This document shows, in pieces, positions 49,545 through 58,883 of a stretch of 64,000 nt of DNA. The notes below the pieces were generated by a model. The model was given only the letters and a program-made list of their open reading frames with translations, did not search any database and had not been told where the DNA came from. The DNA comes from Oceanisphaera arctica (GTDB taxonomy: Bacteria > Pseudomonadota > Gammaproteobacteria > Enterobacterales > Aeromonadaceae), in assembly GCF_002936955.1 (NCBI RefSeq), contig NZ_MPZM01000013.1:1-64000 (forward strand), written 5' to 3'. Numbering within the stretch: position 1 is the stretch's first letter; each line of letters starts with the position of its first letter. A program made the translations under genes and the position numbers.

Positions 49545-50395
49545 TGGAATCAAAGAAGGAACTGGAAAAAATAGAGCTGGAGCTGTTGCTGGAAGCCATT
49601 TTTCGTCGCTACGGCTACGATTTCCGTCACTATGCTCAGGCCTCGCTCAAACGTCGGATAGCACAGTGCATGCAGCAAGCCGGCGTCAGCCGGGTAGCCG
49701 ACCTGATCCCGCCGATACTGCACGACAAGGGGTTTTTCGACGACTTTCTGAAATTCATGTCGGTGACCGTGACCGACATGTTCCGGGATCCCGACTTCTT
49801 TGCGACACTGAGATCCCAGGTGATCCCGGTATTGAAGACCTATCCCTTTATCAAGATCTGGCATGCCGGCTGTGCCACCGGCGAAGAAGTCTACTCCCTG
49901 GCCATACTGCTCAAGGAAGAAGGCCTCTACGAACGGACGCAAATCTACGCCACCGATTACAACAATCATTCTCTGGCCATCGCCCGGGAGGGAATCTACT
50001 CCCTCAAGCAGATGCAGCAATACAGCGAAAATTATATCCGGGCCGGTGGCCGCCAGTCTTTCTCCGATTATTACCATGCCAAATACGGGGCGGCCAAGAT
50101 ACACGACTCGCTCAAGGCGAATGTCACCTTCGCCAACCACAACCTGGCCAATGATGGCGTCTTTGGCGAAATGCAGATGGTGATTTGCCGCAATGTGCTG
50201 ATCTATTTCGATCAGCAGTTGCAGGACAGGGTCCTGACCCTGCTGCATGACAGCCTCAGCCCCCGTGGCTTCCTGTGCCTCGGCAACAAGGAGTCGCTGA
50301 AGTTTTCGGCGGTACAGAACTGCTTCGAAAACCAGGATTACGCACAACGCATTTTCAAGCGAGTTCGCTCGCGGAGTTCCCGTATTGACCCTTAA
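49541..50395 (+). CDS. cheR: CheR-type protein-glutamate methyltransferase
   Basis: A 284-residue SAM-dependent methyltransferase. The N-terminal helical domain contains FRRYGYDFRHYAQASLKRRI. SAM-binding WHAGCATGEEVYSLAI lies near residue 107 and the catalytic-domain motif CRNVLIYFD near 218. It is a stand-alone CheR without TPR. It normally methylates receptor glutamates, but no methyl-accepting protein is encoded here. It overlaps the preceding kinase by four bases and the next gene by eleven. It and the CheB below probably form an adaptation pair in this operon. Confidence 0.92.
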   Translation: MMESKKELEKIELELLLEAIFRRYGYDFRHYAQASLKRRIAQCMQQAGVSRVADLIPPILHDKGFFDDFLKFMSVTVTDMFRDPDFFATLRSQVIPVLKTYPFIKIWHAGCATGEEVYSLAILLKEEGLYERTQIYATDYNNHSLAIAREGIYSLKQMQQYSENYIRAGGRQSFSDYYHAKYGAAKIHDSLKANVTFANHNLANDGVFGEMQMVICRNVLIYFDQQLQDRVLTLLHDSLSPRGFLCLGNKESLKFSAVQNCFENQDYAQRIFKRVRSRSSRIDP

Positions 50396-52463
50396 GTCCC
50401 TCTTGACCATATCTGCCGGGCAGGCAGCAACATTACCCAAGATCCTCGCCGTGGATGACAGGCCCGAAAACCTGCATTCCCTGCAGCGGATTCTGGCTGG
50501 TCTGCAGGCGGAGATCATCACCGCCCGTTCCGGGCATGAAGCCCTGGCCCAGACGCTGCGCCATGACTTCGCCGTGATCCTGCTGGATGTGATGATGCCG
50601 GAAATGGACGGCTTCGAGACTGCCAGCCTGATCCATGACAATCCGACCAGCCGGCATGTACCCATTATCTTCGTGACCGCCGCCGACAAGGATCAGTCCT
50701 TCGAGGGAAAAGGCTATGATCTCGGCGCCGTCGACTACCTGTTCAAGCCCCTGCAACCCCATATTCTGCTCAGCAAGGTCCAGGTATTCCTGCAACTGGC
50801 GCGTCAGCAGCAACAGCTGCAGCAGAGCCTGCGAGAAGTCCACCAGCTGCGGGATAACAATGAATTACTGCTGCGTTCGGTCGGTGAAGGCATACTGAGT
50901 CTGGATCTGAGCGGGCACATCGGCTTTGCCAACCCCGCGGCCGCCCGCCTGCTGGGTCTGGATGTCAGCCAACTGGCCGGCACTAACCTGACCGACTTTT
51001 TACTGTTGACCGAACATCAGGCGGCCGATGCTCAATGGCTCACCGACACCTTCTCCCTGCACAGCAGAGAAGCCAGCAGCAGTACCTGTGATCAGCACTG
51101 GCTTCGCCATGCAGGCGGGCACCTGTTTCCGGTCGAATACACCCTCAGCCCCCTGCATGGCAGAAATGGGGACTTTGCCGGTGTAGTACTGGTGTTTCTG
51201 GATATCAGCGAGCGCAAGGAGCGGGAGGCGCTGGAGCTGGCCAGCAAGTACAAGTCCGCCTTCCTCGCCAATATCAGCCACGAACTGCGTACGCCCTTGC
51301 ACAGTCTGCTGATCCTGGCCAAACAACTGGCCGCCAACAGTGAAGGCAACCTGAACAGCGATCAGATCAAGGCTGCCGGCGTCATTCAGCAGGAAGGGAA
51401 GGATCTGCTGCGGCTGATCAACGATATTCTGGATCTGTCGAAGGTCGAAGCCGGCAAGATGGCCATGCACTGGGAGGCCGTCTCCATTGCCGATATGCTC
51501 AGGCATCTGCAAAGCCAATTTACTCCCCTCGCCGCAGAAAAGCAGCTCGTCTTCACTATCACCCAGAATATCGATATGCCCGAGGTCCTACATACCGATC
51601 GCCAGCGACTTCAGCAAATCCTGAAAAATCTGCTGTCCAACGCGCTCAAGTTCACCCATGAGGGCGAAGTCGTACTGACCGTCAGTCAGGAAGAAAACGA
51701 GGTAATTGCCTTTACCGTCTCGGATACTGGTATCGGCATCGCCGATGCCAAGCAGGCAGAAATTTTTGAGGCCTTTCAGCAGGTAGATGTGGCCATTAAC
51801 CGCCATTATGAAGGTACCGGCCTGGGGCTGGCCATCTGCCGAGAACTGGCTCGTCTGCTCGGCGCTCACATTACCCTGCAGAGCCAGCCAGGACAGGGCA
51901 GCCACTTTACCCTGCTGCTGCCGCTGAAGCCCTCATCCAGCAGGATCCGGCTTGATACCCTGACCACCCGGCCTCACACCGAGTCGGTTAAACTTCCCGA
52001 GCCACAGCCGGCTTCCCCCAGCCGGCAGGCTGAACCTTCACCCCGGCTGGCCGAACTGGCCCGGGGCAAAACCCTGTTGCTGGTAGACAGCGATATGCGC
52101 AACAGCTTTACCCTGACGGCACAATTCAGGCAGCATGGATTCCGCGTCATCAAGGCAGACAGCTACCCCACAGCCCTGGCCCGGCTGACACCGGAAGCCC
52201 GGATTGATGTTCTGATCATGGCCTTGATGCCGCCGCACCATCAGGCACGTCAGCTGTTCACCGCCCTGCAAGACAGTCAATATGCACCGATTCCGGCCCT
52301 GGTACTGCTGGCCTCGGCGGAGCAAAAGCAGGCCGAAGCCTGGCTGCAGCAAGAGGCGGTACCCTGTCTGGTCAAGCCGCTGGACATTAGCCTGCTGCAG
52401 GCATGGCTGCTTGAACAGCTCGAGCAACAACTAGAGCAACAACAGGCAAGCAGGGAGGTATAA
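50385..52463 (+). CDS. REC-PAS hybrid histidine kinase with degenerate C-terminal receiver
   Basis: A 692-residue soluble kinase. An N-terminal receiver (about 18-135) has acceptor D68 (LLDVMMPEMDG). PAS covers about 155-285, HisKA has H299 (NISHELRTPLHS), and HATPase has DTGIGIA and GTGLGLAIC to about 515. A linker and a C-terminal receiver (about 565-685) follow. In the last domain the acceptor aspartate is replaced by A613 (LIMALMPPH), while the acidic pocket (VDSD) and lysine (LVKPLD) remain, so it cannot be phosphorylated in the usual way. TTG start with GGAG eight bases ahead. It probably receives phosphate from the first kinase and passes or senses it. Overlaps the next gene as TAATG. 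Confidence 0.92.
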   Translation: MTLKSLLTISAGQAATLPKILAVDDRPENLHSLQRILAGLQAEIITARSGHEALAQTLRHDFAVILLDVMMPEMDGFETASLIHDNPTSRHVPIIFVTAADKDQSFEGKGYDLGAVDYLFKPLQPHILLSKVQVFLQLARQQQQLQQSLREVHQLRDNNELLLRSVGEGILSLDLSGHIGFANPAAARLLGLDVSQLAGTNLTDFLLLTEHQAADAQWLTDTFSLHSREASSSTCDQHWLRHAGGHLFPVEYTLSPLHGRNGDFAGVVLVFLDISERKEREALELASKYKSAFLANISHELRTPLHSLLILAKQLAANSEGNLNSDQIKAAGVIQQEGKDLLRLINDILDLSKVEAGKMAMHWEAVSIADMLRHLQSQFTPLAAEKQLVFTITQNIDMPEVLHTDRQRLQQILKNLLSNALKFTHEGEVVLTVSQEENEVIAFTVSDTGIGIADAKQAEIFEAFQQVDVAINRHYEGTGLGLAICRELARLLGAHITLQSQPGQGSHFTLLLPLKPSSSRIRLDTLTTRPHTESVKLPEPQPASPSRQAEPSPRLAELARGKTLLLVDSDMRNSFTLTAQFRQHGFRVIKADSYPTALARLTPEARIDVLIMALMPPHHQARQLFTALQDSQYAPIPALVLLASAEQKQAEAWLQQEAVPCLVKPLDISLLQAWLLEQLEQQLEQQQASREV

Positions 52464-54655
52464 TGCTCATCAAACCCTACCGTTCCAAGATCCTGGTGGT
52501 CGACGACAAGGCGGAAAACCTCTATGCCATGGAGAGTCTGCTGAAGGACTGTGAGGTAGAGGTCTTCCTGGCGCAATCGGGCAATGAGGCTCTGGCTGTC
52601 ACCCTGCATCACGACTTTGCCCTGATCCTGATGGATGTACAGATGCCGGAAATGGACGGCTTCGAAACCGCCGGCCTGATCCGGCAGGATGAAGAAACCC
52701 GGCAGATCCCCATTATTTTCATGACCGCCCTGAACACCGACAGCCAGTATATTTTTCAGGGGTACGAGTCGGGCGCGGTCGATTACCTGATCAAGCCGGT
52801 CGACAGCGATATTCTGCTCAGCAAGATCCGGGTCTTTCTGGCGCTGGATGGCTATCAGCATGAACTGGCGGCCATGAAACGGCAATATCAGCTGTTATTG
52901 AGCTGTGCCGGTGAAGGCATACTGGGCATAATGCCATCGGGGCATATTCAGTTTGCCAATGCCGCCGCCGCCCAGATCCTGGGCTATACCGAGCAGCAGC
53001 TGCGTGGCTGCCACCTGCATCAACTGTTATACGACCAGCAGCAGGAAACGCCTCCCTGGGAGCAGTCGCCCGTCTATATGGCCTATCAGGGCGGCGAGCC
53101 CTATCGGGTGCACGATACCCTGCTCTGGAGTCAGGAACAGCAGGCCATTCCCACCGAGTACACCAGTGCACCATTGAAGGATGAAACCGGCAGCTTTATC
53201 GGCGGCGTTATCATCTTTCAGGACATCACCCTGCGTAAAAAGACCGAGCAGAAGCTGCTGGAGCTTGCCCAGTATGATCCCCTGACCGGCCTGGCCAACC
53301 GCTCCCTGTTTCAGGACTTCCTCAGCCTGTCGATTGCCCGGGCCCGGCGACGCAAAGGCAATATGGCGGTACTGCTGCTGGATCTGGATCACTTCAAGGA
53401 TATCAACGATACCCTGGGCCATGATACCGGCGATAAACTGCTGCAGAGCGTGGCCCAGCGCATCCAGTACAGCGTAGTGACACCGCAGACCGAGGTGGCC
53501 CCCGTTGATGGTGATGCTCGCCTGCTGAAAAGCGTGGCCCAACGCCTGAAACACAACCTGAGACGCAGTGACCTGGTGGCTCGTCTGGGCGGGGATGAAT
53601 TTGCCATCGTGCTGGATGACATCAGCCAGCCACAGGACGCCGCCGTGGTGGCCCAGAAGATCCTGAGTACCCTGGCCCCCCCGCACCAGCTGGACCGCTA
53701 TCAGGTGTTTATCAGCCCCAGTATCGGCATTGCCACCTATCCGGCCTGCAGTGACGATGCAGAAGAGCTTATCAAGGCCGCCGATACCGCCCTTTACCAG
53801 GCCAAGGCTCAGGGGCGCAATAACTATCAGTTTTACGCCCCCGACATGCACAGAGCCGCCATGGAGCGGATGCGGCTCGAGCAGGACTTGCGCCATGCCC
53901 TCAGTCTGAAAGAACAGCAATTATCACTGCACTACCAGCCCCAGGTTAATCTGACCAACGGTAAAATGGTCGGTATCGAGGTGCTGTTGCGCTGGCAACA
54001 CCCTAAAATGGGCATGATCAACCCTACCCGGTTTATTCCTCTGGCGGAACGCATGGGGATCATGACCGAACTGGGTGAATGGATATTTGATCAGGCCTGC
54101 CGACAATTCCAGAGCTGGTGCCAGGCTGGTCTGCTCGAGGAACGGGTCATCCTGGCGCTTAATATTTCCCGTCGGCAGCTGACCCAGCCTGACGCTGTGG
54201 CCAAGATACAGGCGATACTGGCCAGACATGGCCTGCCCGAGCACCGTGTCAGCCTGGAGCTGACCGAAAACGCCCTGAGGGACGAGCAGGGGGCCATTAC
54301 CCAAAGGCTTGAGCAACTAAGGGCGTTGGGCGTGCACATCGCGCTGGACGACTTCGGTACCGGCTACTCCTCCTTCAATCAAATCCATTGTCTGCCGATC
54401 GACAGCCTGAAGCTGGCCCAGCCCTTCGTCAACAAGATAGGACAGGATGCCAAGAATGACGCCGTGGTCAAAACCATTATCAGCATGGCCCATACCCTGG
54501 GCTTTGACCTGATAGCCGAAGGGGTTGAAACCCGGGAGCAGGCGGCATTCCTGCAGGATCATGGCTGTGACTGTGTTCAGGGCTTCTTTATCCATCCCCC
54601 GCTCGGCAGCCCTATGATGACCAGGCTGCTGCAAAGCCAGCTGACAAATAAATGA
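52463..54655 (+). CDS. REC-PAS-GGDEF-EAL c-di-GMP enzyme (first of two)
   Basis: A 730-residue response regulator. Receiver acceptor is D58 (LMDVQMPEMDG), PAS spans about 140-262, and the GGDEF domain has intact GGDEF at 376-380 and I-site RRSD five residues before it. EAL has E506 in EVLLRW, plus LDDFGTGYSS and AEGVETREQA. Both activities look possible. The GGDEF domain holds an unusual 28-residue in-frame insertion that repeats the helix LLQSVAQR as LLKSVAQR. GGAGG precedes the ATG. The stop overlaps cheB (ATGA). Confidence 0.93.
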   Translation: MLIKPYRSKILVVDDKAENLYAMESLLKDCEVEVFLAQSGNEALAVTLHHDFALILMDVQMPEMDGFETAGLIRQDEETRQIPIIFMTALNTDSQYIFQGYESGAVDYLIKPVDSDILLSKIRVFLALDGYQHELAAMKRQYQLLLSCAGEGILGIMPSGHIQFANAAAAQILGYTEQQLRGCHLHQLLYDQQQETPPWEQSPVYMAYQGGEPYRVHDTLLWSQEQQAIPTEYTSAPLKDETGSFIGGVIIFQDITLRKKTEQKLLELAQYDPLTGLANRSLFQDFLSLSIARARRRKGNMAVLLLDLDHFKDINDTLGHDTGDKLLQSVAQRIQYSVVTPQTEVAPVDGDARLLKSVAQRLKHNLRRSDLVARLGGDEFAIVLDDISQPQDAAVVAQKILSTLAPPHQLDRYQVFISPSIGIATYPACSDDAEELIKAADTALYQAKAQGRNNYQFYAPDMHRAAMERMRLEQDLRHALSLKEQQLSLHYQPQVNLTNGKMVGIEVLLRWQHPKMGMINPTRFIPLAERMGIMTELGEWIFDQACRQFQSWCQAGLLEERVILALNISRRQLTQPDAVAKIQAILARHGLPEHRVSLELTENALRDEQGAITQRLEQLRALGVHIALDDFGTGYSSFNQIHCLPIDSLKLAQPFVNKIGQDAKNDAVVKTIISMAHTLGFDLIAEGVETREQAAFLQDHGCDCVQGFFIHPPLGSPMMTRLLQSQLTNK

Positions 54656-55224
54656 ACCGCCCCTGTGATGCCGTGGTCATCGGTGGTTCGGCCGGGGCCA
54701 TACAGGCCTTGCCGATTCTGCTCGGGCAACTGCCGGCCGATTTTGCCCTGCCGGTCATCGTCGTACTGCACCGACTGGAAGGTGTTGTTGGTCATCTGGA
54801 CCGCTACCTCGGCCAGCACTGTGCCCTGCCGGTGACAGAGGCCGAAGACAAACAACCGCTGCAGGGCGGTCATGTTTATCTGGCCCCTGCCGGATACCAT
54901 CTGTTGCTGGAACAGCAGGGGCACTTCAGCCTGTCGGTCGATGCCAGGGTCAGCTATTCCCGCCCTTCGATTGATGTACTGTTCGAGAGTGCCGCCGATG
55001 TCTATGCCGACCGGCTCGCCGGTATTATCCTGACCGGCGCCAATTCCGATGGCAGTACCGGACTGGCCCGCCTGAAAGCGGCTGGCGGACTGGCAATAGT
55101 CCAGGATCCGGATACCGCCATGGCCGACTTTATGCCCAGGGCGGCATTAAAGACAACACAGGCAGATCAGATACTTGGCCTGCAGGATATTGCCCGCCTG
55201 CTGTCACAACTTGCACCGGAATAA
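54652..55224 (+). CDS. cheB: Stand-alone CheB methylesterase domain
   Basis: A 190-residue protein-glutamate methylesterase/deamidase without the usual N-terminal receiver. Catalytic triad: S13 in VIGGSAGA, H40 in VVLHRLEG and D133 in LTGANSDGSTGL. Lacking a receiver, it is not controlled by direct phosphorylation like E. coli CheB; activity may be constitutive or set by partner binding. It is coupled to the upstream gene and opposes CheR. Its target is not a classical chemoreceptor in this operon. Confidence 0.9.
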   Translation: MNRPCDAVVIGGSAGAIQALPILLGQLPADFALPVIVVLHRLEGVVGHLDRYLGQHCALPVTEAEDKQPLQGGHVYLAPAGYHLLLEQQGHFSLSVDARVSYSRPSIDVLFESAADVYADRLAGIILTGANSDGSTGLARLKAAGGLAIVQDPDTAMADFMPRAALKTTQADQILGLQDIARLLSQLAPE

Positions 55225-55302
55225 TCATGTTCAATATGTTCTCCCCAATGACGGCCTCGGCATCACGCCGGCTTGAGACAACCCTGACAAGAGAGTTTCG
55301 CC

Positions 55303-57489
55303 ATGCGGAATGAAACACAGCGCCCTGCCATTCTGGTCGTCGATGACCGAATGGAAAACATCCGCTCCATGACCCGGATTCTGGAAGAAGTGGATGCAGA
55401 GGTTCATTACGCGCTATCGGGCATGGAAGCCCTCTCCCTGCTGTTACGCCATCAGTTCGCCCTGATCCTGCTGGATGTGATGATGCCGGAAATGGATGGC
55501 TTCGAAACAGCAGAGTTGGTCCGAGGCCACAAGAACAGCCAGCATATCCCCATCATTTTCGTGACGGCAGCCGACAAGGAAGAAGCCTTTGAATTCAAGG
55601 GCTATGACGTGGGTGCCGTCGATTACCTGTTCAAACCGGTGCAGCCCCAGATCCTGCTGAGCAAGGTGCGCTTCTTCCTCGAACTGTCCAAGCACAAGAC
55701 ACTCCTGGAGCACAGTCTGCTGGAGTTGAAACAATTGCGCGGTCATCAGGAACTGTTACTGAAATCCACGGCCGAGGGGATCCTCAGTCTGGACATACAG
55801 GGGCGAGTCACCTTCGCCAATCCGGCGGCCAGGCGACTGCTCGGCTATCAGCATGATGAGTTGCTTGGCATCCAGTTTTCGGCAATTAGGGGGGTGGAAG
55901 AAGCCATATTGCCCTTCGAGAACAGTGAGCTTCACCTGGCCTGCCTGGCCAGGCGCAGTATTCAGGATGATCAGCAATGGTTCAGCCGACGGGACGGCGA
56001 TCGCTTTCCGGTCGAGTTCACCGCCAACCCAATCAATGATCAGGGCTCCGATTGTCCGGGCATGGTGCTGGTGTTTCAGGATATCAGCGAGCGCAAGCAG
56101 AGCGAGCAACAGCTGGCCTATCTGGCTCAGTATGATCCGCTGACCGGCCTGGCCAACCGGGACATGTTCCTCAAGCTGCTGCATCAGGCGCTCTCCCGTA
56201 CCGATCGTCACCAGCACACCCTCGCCCTGCTGTTCCTGGATCTGGATCGCTTCAAACAGGTAAACGATACCCTGGGCCATGAAGCCGGGGATCAACTGCT
56301 GAAACTGGCTGCCCAGCGGCTGCAATCCCGCATCCGGGATGGGGACACCATCAGCCGCCTGGGAGGCGACGAATTTACGGTCATTCTGGAAGAGGTCGAC
56401 CACTCCCGAGGACCGGCGGTCGTGGCCCAGAAACTGATTGATGTCCTGGCCGAGCCCTTCATGATCAAGGGGCACGAGGTCTTTATCGGCACCAGTATCG
56501 GTATTGCCCTCTATCCGAACTCCGCCGATAACGCCCATGCATTACTGAAATGTGCCGACATGGCCATGTACCAGGCCAAGGCTTGTGGGCGCAACAATTT
56601 CCAGTTTTTCACCAGTGAGATGCAACACAAGGTCACCCAGACCCTGGATCTGGAAAACCGGCTGCGCCATGCGCTGGATCGGAATGAATTTTTCCTGACC
56701 TATCAGCCCCAGGTCGATATCGCCAGTGGCCGGATTATCGGTCTGGAGGCTCTGCTGCGTTGGCAGCCGGAAGGACAGCCGCTGGTGTTACCGGGGCAAT
56801 TTATCGCCATTGCCGAAGAAACCGGGCTGATTGTGCCCATCGGTGAGTGGGTGCTGCGCCAGGCCTGTCACCAGCTCCACCATTGGCACCAGTCCGGTCT
56901 GCTGGCCGAAGAGGTCTCCATGTCGGTCAACCTGTCGGTACGACAGCTGGAGAACAAATCGCTGCTGAGTACCCTGGACAGCATACTCAAGGAAACCGGG
57001 CTCAAGCCGTCACAACTGGAGCTGGAAATCACCGAGAGCGCCGTGATGAAAGATCCCGAAGTGGCTGTCAGCGTGTTGCGTACCATTAATCAACTGGGTA
57101 TTCAGGTCTCGCTGGATGATTTCGGCACCGGCTATTCATCGCTCAGTTATCTGAAAATACTGCCACTGGATGTGTTGAAAATCGATCGTTCATTCGTCAA
57201 CGACATTGGCGGTGATCCCAGTCACGAAGCCATACTGCAGGCCATAGTAACGCTGTCGAAAAACCTCAACCTGAGGGTGGTGGCCGAGGGGGTGGAAACC
57301 GAGGCTCAGCTGACCTTCCTGCGCAAGCTGCATTGCCATTCCATTCAGGGCTACTTCATCAGTAAACCCAAGTCGGCCGAGCAGATTGAAGCGCTGCTGC
57401 GCACAGCCAGACACGGCTGTTTGCCGGGCCTGGAACCGCCGGTCACACCGCTCATCTGTGACTTGACAAAAGATCGGGCCTCGAAGTAA
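55303..57489 (+). CDS. REC-PAS-GGDEF-EAL c-di-GMP enzyme (second of two)
   Basis: A 728-residue paralogue of the gene two upstream. Receiver acceptor is D58 (LLDVMMPEMDG), PAS spans about 145-270, GGDEF lies at 354-358 with I-site RDGD, and EAL has E482 in EALLRW, LDDFGTGYSSLSYLK and LKIDRSFV. Unlike its paralogue it lacks the 28-residue insertion. The receiver's N-terminal part closely matches that of the second hybrid kinase, pointing to duplication within the operon. It starts 78 bases after cheB and ends the operon before a hairpin. Confidence 0.93.
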   Translation: MRNETQRPAILVVDDRMENIRSMTRILEEVDAEVHYALSGMEALSLLLRHQFALILLDVMMPEMDGFETAELVRGHKNSQHIPIIFVTAADKEEAFEFKGYDVGAVDYLFKPVQPQILLSKVRFFLELSKHKTLLEHSLLELKQLRGHQELLLKSTAEGILSLDIQGRVTFANPAARRLLGYQHDELLGIQFSAIRGVEEAILPFENSELHLACLARRSIQDDQQWFSRRDGDRFPVEFTANPINDQGSDCPGMVLVFQDISERKQSEQQLAYLAQYDPLTGLANRDMFLKLLHQALSRTDRHQHTLALLFLDLDRFKQVNDTLGHEAGDQLLKLAAQRLQSRIRDGDTISRLGGDEFTVILEEVDHSRGPAVVAQKLIDVLAEPFMIKGHEVFIGTSIGIALYPNSADNAHALLKCADMAMYQAKACGRNNFQFFTSEMQHKVTQTLDLENRLRHALDRNEFFLTYQPQVDIASGRIIGLEALLRWQPEGQPLVLPGQFIAIAEETGLIVPIGEWVLRQACHQLHHWHQSGLLAEEVSMSVNLSVRQLENKSLLSTLDSILKETGLKPSQLELEITESAVMKDPEVAVSVLRTINQLGIQVSLDDFGTGYSSLSYLKILPLDVLKIDRSFVNDIGGDPSHEAILQAIVTLSKNLNLRVVAEGVETEAQLTFLRKLHCHSIQGYFISKPKSAEQIEALLRTARHGCLPGLEPPVTPLICDLTKDRASK

Positions 57490-57556
57490 CCGGATTACCG
57501 TTGTTTGCTCGCTGCTGGTCCTGGCGGTATCGGGCCGTTGCAACCTGAAGAGAACA

Positions 57557-57583
57557 GAGGCGCCCACTGGGAGTGAGCGCCTT
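57557..57583. terminator. Hairpin between convergent c-di-GMP operon and purT
   Basis: GGCGCcCACT, loop GGG, AGTGaGCGCC, a near-perfect stem with one mismatched pair. No strong T-tract on either strand, so termination is only likely. It lies between the convergent stops at 57489 and 57596. Confidence 0.55.
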
Positions 57584-57595
57584 GAAGGATGAGAC

Positions 57596-58777
57596 TTAGA
57601 ACTCGACCTTGACCTGAGCGGCGCTGTGGCTGGCCTTGGCTTTGGCCGCGTCGATGCTGTCGGCCAGGGCCAGGGCCACGCCCATGCGGCGGCGGCCATT
57701 AATCTCGGGCTTGCCGAACAGGCGCAGCTCTGTGTCCGGCTCGGCCAGGGCAAGGTTCAGGCCACCGAAGCGAGTCTGGCAAGACAGACCTTCGGGCAGG
57801 ATAACCGCCGAGGCGGCAGGGCCGTACTGGCGAATAAGCGGAATTGGCAGGCCCAGAATGGCGCGGGCATGCAGGGCGAACTCGGACAGGTTCTGCGAAA
57901 TCAGGGTCACCAGGCCGGTGTCGTGCGGCCGTGGCGACACTTCACTGAACAGCACTTCATCGCCACGAATAAACAGCTCGACCCCGAACACGCCATAACC
58001 GCCAAGGGCACCGGTCACCTGTTCGGCTACCCGTTGCGAGGCGGCCAGTGCCGCAGCACTCATGACCTGGGGCTGCCAGGATGTACGGTAATCACCGTCT
58101 TCCTGATGATGACCGATGGGATCACAGAAACTGGTGCCATTGACATGACGTACGGTCAGCAGGGTAATTTCATAGTCGAAGTCGACGAAGCCTTCGACGA
58201 TCACCCGGCCACCACCGGCACGACCACCTTCCTGGGCATAATGCCAGGCGGCGTCCAGCTCATCCTCACTGCGCAAGGTACTCTGACCCTTGCCGGATGA
58301 ACTCATGATCGGCTTCACCACACAGGGCAGACCAATCTCGGCCACCGTCTCCTTGAACTCGGCCAGGCTGCCAGCAAAACGGTAGGGCGAGGTCTTCAGG
58401 CCCAGCTCTTCGCCAGCCAGCCGGCGAATGCCTTCCCGGTTCATGGTCAGCTGTGTCGCGCGGGCGGTGGGGATCACGGTAAAGCCTTCCTGCTCCAACT
58501 CGGCCAGGGTGTCGGTGGCAATAGCTTCAATCTCGGGCACGATCAGGTGCGGCTGTTCCTGTTCAATCACGGCCCTCAGGGCGGCGCCGTCCAACATGGA
58601 GATCACGTGAGAGCGATGGGCCACCTGCATGGCCGGTGAGTTGGCGTAGCGATCCACTACTATCACCTCCACACCCAGGCGCTGCAGTTCGATGACCACT
58701 TCTTTACCCAGCTCGCCGCCACCGCACATCATTACGCGGGTCGCCGTCGCCGAAAGAGGAGTTCCAAGCATCGTCAT
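57596..58777 (-). CDS. purT: Formate-dependent phosphoribosylglycinamide formyltransferase
   Basis: A 393-residue ATP-grasp enzyme that uses formate and ATP to formylate GAR in purine synthesis. The N-terminus [20 protein letters not shown], the motifs [19 protein letters not shown] and [13 protein letters not shown], and [16 protein letters not shown] match E. coli PurT throughout. AGGGA precedes the ATG. An AT box (TATAAT read on minus, 58815-58810) upstream may be its -10. No PurR box recognised. Confidence 0.96.
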   Translation of the reverse strand: MTMLGTPLSATATRVMMCGGGELGKEVVIELQRLGVEVIVVDRYANSPAMQVAHRSHVISMLDGAALRAVIEQEQPHLIVPEIEAIATDTLAELEQEGFTVIPTARATQLTMNREGIRRLAGEELGLKTSPYRFAGSLAEFKETVAEIGLPCVVKPIMSSSGKGQSTLRSEDELDAAWHYAQEGGRAGGGRVIVEGFVDFDYEITLLTVRHVNGTSFCDPIGHHQEDGDYRTSWQPQVMSAAALAASQRVAEQVTGALGGYGVFGVELFIRGDEVLFSEVSPRPHDTGLVTLISQNLSEFALHARAILGLPIPLIRQYGPAASAVILPEGLSCQTRFGGLNLALAEPDTELRLFGKPEINGRRRMGVALALADSIDAAKAKASHSAAQVKVEF

Positions 58778-58883
58778 TATGGTCTGTCCCTGTTACGAAG
58801 TATGACCGCATTATAAGGGCCGGGGAAAAGGCTGTCCTCCCTCATCTGCCTTGTTCTCTTCTAGATAGCAGGAGCTTGGCTCA

